64,000 nucleotides of DNA from Mesorhizobium sp. M7A.F.Ca.US.008.03.1.1. Lineage in GTDB: Bacteria > Pseudomonadota > Alphaproteobacteria > Rhizobiales > Rhizobiaceae. The translations under genes and the position numbers were made by a program. The notes under the pieces are model-generated. The model saw nothing but the letters and a program-made list of their open reading frames with translations, did no database searches and was not told where the DNA came from. This document shows positions 59,564-64,000 of this stretch, in pieces. Each line of letters starts with the position of its first letter. Positions within the stretch are counted from its first letter, which is position 1. The stretch spans positions 1 to 64,000 of the forward strand of contig NZ_RZRU01000028.1 of assembly GCF_003997495.1 (NCBI RefSeq). Reading direction: 5' to 3'.

Positions 59564-60385
59564 ATGCAGCTGCGAAACAGGAAAAGGGCAGGTGCACTGG
59601 CTGATGACGCGGGCGAGGGCGACATCGTGCTTTCCGCGCACGACATCAGCGTTTCCTTTGCCGACAAGCTTATCCTCGACGGGCTGTCGCTCGACATAAG
59701 GCGCGGCGAAATCCTTGGATTTGTGGGCGCCTCGGGTGCTGGCAAATCCGTTCTGCTGCGCACCATTCTCGGCCTGACGCGCAAGCAGTCGGGCACGATC
59801 AAGCTGTTCGGCGTCGATATCGAGAAGGCGAGTGACATCGAGCGCCTTCGCATCGACATGCGGCTCGGCGTGCTGTTCCAGCACGGCGCCCTGTTTTCGG
59901 CGCTGACGGTGCTGGAAAACGTCCAGGTGCCGATGCGCGAATATCTCGATCTGCCGCGAAAGCTGATGGACGAACTGGCATTGCTCAAGATCGAGCTGGT
60001 CGGGCTGCCGCCCGATGCGGCGCAGAAATTCCCGTCCGAACTGTCCGGTGGCATGATCAAGCGCGCCGCGCTGGCTCGGGCGCTGGCGCTCGACCCCGAC
60101 ATCGTCTTCCTCGACGAGCCGACGTCGGGCCTCGATCCGATCAGCGCGGCGGAGTTCGACGAGCTGGTGGTCAAGCTGCGCGATACGATGGACCTGACCG
60201 TATATATGGTGACGCATGATCTCGACACGCTTTTCACCGCTTGCGACCGGGTGGCCGTGCTCGGCAAGAAGAAAGTGCTGGTCGAAGGCACCATCGACGA
60301 CATGCTGAAGAGCGAGGAGCCGTGGGTAAAGTCCTATTTCCGCGGAAAACGCGCCCGGCAACTTGATCTTGCGGCGCGCGCATAG
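59564..60385 (+). CDS. mlaF: MlaF-type ABC transporter ATPase
   Basis: This 273-residue ATPase has Walker A GASGAGKSVLL near residue 55, signature LSGGMIKRAALARAL near 160, Walker B IVFLDEPTSGLDP and an H-loop (YMVTHDLD). It energises lipid movement by the MlaE permease. It begins one base after the mlaE stop. Confidence 0.94.
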   Translation: MQLRNRKRAGALADDAGEGDIVLSAHDISVSFADKLILDGLSLDIRRGEILGFVGASGAGKSVLLRTILGLTRKQSGTIKLFGVDIEKASDIERLRIDMRLGVLFQHGALFSALTVLENVQVPMREYLDLPRKLMDELALLKIELVGLPPDAAQKFPSELSGGMIKRAALARALALDPDIVFLDEPTSGLDPISAAEFDELVVKLRDTMDLTVYMVTHDLDTLFTACDRVAVLGKKKVLVEGTIDDMLKSEEPWVKSYFRGKRARQLDLAARA

Positions 60386-60399
60386 CCATAAGTGGGACA

Positions 60400-61773
60400 A
60401 TGGAAACCAGAGCCAATTACGTCATTGTCGGCATTTTCACGCTGGCCGCGATCCTGGCGGCGTTTGCCTTCGTCTATTGGACGGCGGCGATCGGCGACAA
60501 GGGTGAGACGACGTTGCTGCGCGTGCGCATTCCGGGCTCGGCGTCCGGGCTTGGCCGCGGCAGTTTCGTGCTGTTCAACGGCGTCAAGGTCGGTGATGTC
60601 AGGCGCGTCTATATCGATGTCGACAATCCGACGGTTGCCATCGCCGATACCGAGATCGATCGCATGACGCCGATCACCAAATCGACGCAGGCCGATATCG
60701 GGCTTGCCGGCCTGACCGGGCAGGCCAACATCGAGCTCAAGGGCGCCGATCCAAAGGAGGTAAAGCTCCTCGACCAGGCGGAAAAGGAAGGCAAGGTTGC
60801 CGAGATCGTCGCCAACCCGTCGGCGGTGACCAACCTATTGCAGACGGCGCAGAATATCTTCACCCGCGCCGACAAGGTGCTGACCGAGCTCGAAGGCTTC
60901 ACCAAGGACGTTCGCGGGCCGCTGACGCAGACCGTCCAGAACGTCCAGACCTTCTCCGATGCGCTGGCCAAGAATTCGGACGGCATCGACAAGTTCCTGT
61001 CCGCCGCCAGCACGCTGGCCGATGAGTTGAAAGGCGTTTCCGGCAAACTCGACGGCACGCTGAAGGCGGCCGAAGGCCTTCTCAACGCCGTCGACAAGGA
61101 CAAGATCAAGAGCATCGTCGCCAATGTCGACGCGGTAACCGGTAACCTCAAGGAGACGTCGAAGCAGCTCGACGGGGTGATCAAGAACGTCGATACAGCC
61201 GTGGGGTCGGTCAACGATTTCGCCAAACGGACGCAAGGCACGCTGGCCAAGGTCGACAACGTGCTCGACGGTATCGATCCCGCACAAGTGCGCTCGGCGC
61301 TCGCCAACATCCAGAAGGCCAGCGAGAGCGCCGACAAGGCCGCCGCCGACATCGCGGAGGTGACACACAAGTTCGCCAACCGGGCCGACGACATCGACCA
61401 GACGATCAAGGACGCAAAGCAGCTTGCGCAACGGCTCAACGATGCCTCGGTGCGGGTCGATGGCATTCTTGCCAAGGTCGATACCTTGCTCGGGTCGGGG
61501 CAGGCTGACGGCGTGATGGCGGATGCCAGGGCGACGCTGAAGTCGTTCAAGCAGGTTGCCGACACGCTGAATGCCCGCCTTGGCGTCATCACCGACAATC
61601 TGGCGCGATTCTCGGGCCAGGGGCTTTCGAATGTCGAGGCACTGGTGCAGGACAGCCGCCGTTCGATCAGCCGCATCGAAGAGGCGGTAACCGATCTCAG
61701 CCGCAATCCGCAGCGTATCCTTTCGGGTGGCGATGGCGAGGTTCGGCAATTCGATGGCAGGGCGCGGCGTTGA
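60400..61773 (+). CDS. mlaD: MlaD/MCE-domain substrate-binding protein
   Basis: This 457-residue protein has an N-terminal membrane anchor (residues 7-28), an MCE domain (about 38-115, VRIPGSASGLGRGS and FNGVKVGDVRRV) and a long helical tail with many Lys/Asp/Val repeats to about residue 430. The tail is much longer than that of E. coli MlaD, so it could form a periplasm-spanning needle as in PqiB/YebT-like MCE proteins. Confidence 0.9.
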   Translation: METRANYVIVGIFTLAAILAAFAFVYWTAAIGDKGETTLLRVRIPGSASGLGRGSFVLFNGVKVGDVRRVYIDVDNPTVAIADTEIDRMTPITKSTQADIGLAGLTGQANIELKGADPKEVKLLDQAEKEGKVAEIVANPSAVTNLLQTAQNIFTRADKVLTELEGFTKDVRGPLTQTVQNVQTFSDALAKNSDGIDKFLSAASTLADELKGVSGKLDGTLKAAEGLLNAVDKDKIKSIVANVDAVTGNLKETSKQLDGVIKNVDTAVGSVNDFAKRTQGTLAKVDNVLDGIDPAQVRSALANIQKASESADKAAADIAEVTHKFANRADDIDQTIKDAKQLAQRLNDASVRVDGILAKVDTLLGSGQADGVMADARATLKSFKQVADTLNARLGVITDNLARFSGQGLSNVEALVQDSRRSISRIEEAVTDLSRNPQRILSGGDGEVRQFDGRARR

Positions 61774-61852
61774 CTTCGACGTCGGCGCGCCCCAGAAACA
61801 TGAGCCGCGAAATCGGGTCGATCTTACGGTCCGGGGACAACGGGGATCGCGC

Positions 61853-62461
61853 GTGAAGTCTGTGTGGGTGAAAACGGGCGGGTTGACATCGGCTGCGGCA
61901 CTGCTTGCCTTGACGCTCGCAGGCTGCGCGGCGTTGGGCGGCAAGCCCGCGCCGCTCGATACGTTTGAGCTGTCGGCGCCTTCGGTCGACGCGCATGGCC
62001 ACAGCCGCAAGCAGATCCTGATCGCCCAGCCCTCGGCGCTCAAGGCTCTGGACAGCCAGAACATCGTCATCAAGCCGTCGGATCGCTCGATCCAGTATCT
62101 CAAGGGCGCGCAATGGGCCGACCGGCTGCCGCTGATCGTGCAGGCGCGGCTGGCCGAGACGTTCCAGCGCTCGGGCAGCTTTGCCGGCGTCGGCAAGCCG
62201 GGCGAGGGCCTGGCGATCGACTATCAGGTGATCGTGGAGATCCGCTCCTTCGAGGTGCGCGTCGACGGCGGCGAGCATGCCGAGGTCGATCTGTTCGTGC
62301 GGATCCTGAACGATCGCAACGGCGAGGTCCGTGCTTCCAAGAGCTTCACCGCAGCCGCACCCGTCTCGGGAAGTGGTAATCCTGCTTATGTCACCGCGCT
62401 CGACAAGGCGTTCGGCGACGCCGCCGGGCAGATCGTGCGCTGGACGGATTCGGTGATCTGA
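61853..62461 (+). CDS. PqiC-like ABC transport auxiliary lipoprotein
   Basis: In this 202-residue lipoprotein the signal peptide ends in the lipobox LAGC (Cys25). The rest matches the ABC-type transport auxiliary domain (PqiC/YmbA type; VIKPSDRSIQYLKGAQWADRLP block). It probably anchors the MCE needle at the outer membrane. I chose the GTG at 61853, with GGGGAT upstream, because the signal peptide starts there; the longer frame from 61727 overlaps mlaD. Confidence 0.85.
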   Translation: MKSVWVKTGGLTSAAALLALTLAGCAALGGKPAPLDTFELSAPSVDAHGHSRKQILIAQPSALKALDSQNIVIKPSDRSIQYLKGAQWADRLPLIVQARLAETFQRSGSFAGVGKPGEGLAIDYQVIVEIRSFEVRVDGGEHAEVDLFVRILNDRNGEVRASKSFTAAAPVSGSGNPAYVTALDKAFGDAAGQIVRWTDSVI

Positions 62462-62513
62462 GCGCGGGGCACGCCGGAATCCCACCAAGCTTCATCCCAT
62501 CAGGCTTTTCTAC

Positions 62514-63128
62514 CTACAAGCGGTCGAAGATCTCCGGCCGGAGCTTTCCGGTCTTCATCAGGTGCTGCAGGGTATAGGTCACGGACAGCGCGTCATCGAG
62601 CGCGTCGTGCCCCTGCAATGGCGGGTGCTCTACACCGTAGTAATCGGCGAGCTTATTGCTCGGCGTTCTCGCCAGATCCTCGATCGGCATTCCGGCTGCG
62701 ATCAGCAGCTTGACGGCGTTGTCAAACCGGGTGGCCGGAATCGAAGGCTGAATGCCCGCGACATAGCAGCTGATGGCGATCATGTTCAACTCGTCCTTGC
62801 CCCAGGACCACAATCGCGACCCGTCGGAAAAACGATCGACGTCGGCGAGCGCATCTCCTAGCGCCATCCCTTCGGCCTCCAGATCTTCCTCGGTGATGCC
62901 GGTCAGTCTGGTGAAGAACGGGTCGAGGGCGTATCTCTGACCAAACCGGTCGACCGGTCTGATATAGGCCTTGTGTGTCCCCAGCAGGGGGAAGTCGCCT
63001 TCAAGTCCAAGCCTGACGGCGCCGATCTGTGCGATCACCGGGTCAGGATCGTGGGCCGCGCACCAGAATCTGCGTTGCGAGCCCTCAAGGCAAAGAAACT
63101 CGCAGTCGAATATGATTGCCGTCTTCAC
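62514..63128 (-). CDS. 3'-5' exonuclease (DEDDh superfamily)
   Basis: This 204-residue exonuclease domain of the DnaQ/RNase T fold has the catalytic residues Asp/Glu in IFDCEFL near residue 9, Asp in the WSWGKDELNM region and the His-Asp pair in QGHDALDDA near residue 175. It acts on DNA or RNA 3' ends; the partner is unknown. Start choice: GTG at 63128 has AAAGGG at eight bases, while GTG at 63134 is too close to it. Confidence 0.88.
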   Translation of the reverse strand: MKTAIIFDCEFLCLEGSQRRFWCAAHDPDPVIAQIGAVRLGLEGDFPLLGTHKAYIRPVDRFGQRYALDPFFTRLTGITEEDLEAEGMALGDALADVDRFSDGSRLWSWGKDELNMIAISCYVAGIQPSIPATRFDNAVKLLIAAGMPIEDLARTPSNKLADYYGVEHPPLQGHDALDDALSVTYTLQHLMKTGKLRPEIFDRL

Positions 63129-63315
63129 GATCACACCCTTTGAGCGTCAGGGCAGCGGGTATTGTCGGTGGATTTCAGTGCGATCGGAAATCCGACTTCG
63201 GCGAGTCCCGAACGCGTCGATCGGCTTGCAAAACTCGCTGCGGGCAGGTTCGGCGCGTGCCGGAGGTTCAGCGCAGTCACAGGCGGGACCATGGCCCCGC
63301 CTGTTCAATTCTGTC

Positions 63316-64000
63316 TTAGTGCAGGCGGCCGCTGGCGTGGGCCAGCATGGTGTAGACCTTGCCGGTGTCCGAGGTCAGGTAGGTCTGCGCCATGATGTTG
63401 TCGCGGTCGTTGCGCGAGACATCCTTGAGCAGCTTCTCGAAATCGTCGCAGTAGCGGTCGACAGCGGCGCGGAACTCGGCCTCGGCCTGATACTTGCGAC
63501 GGATCTCGTCGAACGTCTGCTGGCCCTTCAGCGTGTAGAGTCGCCTCGTGAACACGTCACGCTCGCCACGCCGGTAGCGGTTCCACAGCTCGATCGAAGC
63601 ATCGTGGTCGATGGCCCGCGCGATATCGACGGAGAGCGAGTTCAGCGATTCGACGACATGCAGGGGCGAGCGCTGGGCAGAGGTAGCGCGCGGCGCTTCC
63701 GCCGGCGCCGTGGGAGCTGCCGACCTGAGGTCCTCATCATTCGATGCCGCGGTCAGAAGATCGCGCACCCAGCCGCCCTGCGGCGTTCGGGCGTTGGCAT
63801 CGCCGCGCGGACGCGGTGCCGCCTCGGCAGGCCGCTCAAGGTCAAGCGTGCCGCGCAATGCAGGGCCGCCCAAGGGCGCCTGAGGCGTGCGCAGCTCCGG
63901 CTGTGGTGCCGGTGCGCGGCGCGGCGGCTCGGCAGCGCGTGCGGCCGGCGCTTGCGGCGCCGGACGCAGATTGCGTGGCTCGGACCCATCGGCGCCGCGG
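63316..64000 (-). CDS. C-terminal part of a Pro/Ala-rich protein (5' end beyond the window)
   Basis: The frame is open from the stop at 63316 to the right edge, giving about 227 residues. The visible N-terminal half is Pro/Ala/Arg-rich and likely disordered (PRRAPAPQPELRTPQ). The C-terminal 120 residues are helical, acidic and basic (FTRRLYTLKGQQTFDEIRRKY, YCDDFEKLLKDVSRND), without a motif I know. The last visible residues show no conserved cleavage or membrane signal. The start lies beyond position 64000. Confidence 0.75.
   Translation of the reverse strand, partial: RGADGSEPRNLRPAPQAPAARAAEPPRRAPAPQPELRTPQAPLGGPALRGTLDLERPAEAAPRPRGDANARTPQGGWVRDLLTAASNDEDLRSAAPTAPAEAPRATSAQRSPLHVVESLNSLSVDIARAIDHDASIELWNRYRRGERDVFTRRLYTLKGQQTFDEIRRKYQAEAEFRAAVDRYCDDFEKLLKDVSRNDRDNIMAQTYLTSDTGKVYTMLAHASGRLH

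Noticed and set aside
57937..60303. A 788-codon open frame on the minus strand across mlaE, mlaF and the epimerase
   Set aside because: It is a shadow of the Mla genes. The translation is low-complexity Ser/Arg and then merges with an alternative frame of the epimerase gene.
1..64000. tRNA, rRNA, CRISPR arrays and transposase genes
   Set aside because: All gene-free stretches were read for cloverleaf ends, conserved rRNA blocks, regularly spaced repeats and DDE or tyrosine recombinase motifs. None was found.

Overview
This 64 kb window looks like chromosomal DNA of a rhizobial alphaproteobacterium, most likely Mesorhizobium or a close relative. The evidence is the GC-rich, dense coding, the divK-pleD pair beside a DUF3572 gene, the topA-rnr-DUF983-NUDIX run, an sdhE-mfd pair divergent from recG, DUF2865 and DUF1003 genes, and rhizobial-type intergenic mosaic and palindromic repeats. 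Most of the window is housekeeping core. No rRNA, tRNA, CRISPR array or recognisable transposase was seen.

Layout. 1-3.3 kb: end of an unidentified gene, a GNAT acetyltransferase, a secreted protein of unknown function, a HAD hydrolase and a DUF3572 protein. 3.5-5.3 kb: divK and pleD (cell-cycle and c-di-GMP signalling). 5.3-14.7 kb: an accessory block lying between pleD and rpmG, which are neighbours in other rhizobia as I recall. It holds a rifampicin-monooxygenase-like flavoprotein, a FadR-type GntR regulator with a palindromic operator, a PLP-dependent C-S lyase-like enzyme and a complete CUT1 sugar-type ABC importer, interrupted by a RIME-like repeat, then two small genes. 14.8-23.2 kb: a minus-strand core run of rpmG, a YqfO-like protein, an MFS transporter, NUDIX, DUF983, rnr and topA. 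23.5-29 kb: a YxxxD-repeat secreted protein, ccdA, an NTF2-like protein, glmU and glmS.

28.9-29.8 kb holds the most striking mobile feature. A small GIY-YIG nuclease gene sits between two nearly identical inverted arms of about 65 bp. The right arm abuts the last codons of a higB toxin gene whose antitoxin, higA, is intact, so the cassette appears to have destroyed the toxin. 29.9-38.2 kb: DUF502, recG, sdhE, mfd and a class II DAHP synthase. 38.2-45.4 kb: a GGDEF cyclase, a GFA-family protein, dgkA, a hemerythrin-like protein, DedA, DUF1003, a 3-methyladenine glycosylase, nadE and a GNAT protein.

45.4-47.6 kb: an ABC exporter with an elaborate leader. It has a FadR-type palindrome, a good sigma-70 promoter, a 13-codon leader ORF with a strong ribosome binding site, a closed structured domain with mutually exclusive helices, and a possible terminator. 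This is the best candidate here for an undescribed regulatory RNA. 47.8-56 kb: an unidentified GNAT-like protein, gltX, DUF2865, maeB, an SDR with an atypical catalytic site and an LpxH-like metallophosphoesterase. 56-64 kb: an MFS transporter, an enolase-superfamily epimerase, a four-gene Mla-type lipid transport operon (STAS-MlaE fusion, MlaF, MlaD, PqiC-like lipoprotein), a 3'-5' exonuclease and the C-terminal part of a gene running off the right edge.

Three convergent gene pairs overlap in coding sequence at their 3' ends (30, 49 and 83 bp). Protein functions are read from motifs and remembered family features; no database search was run.
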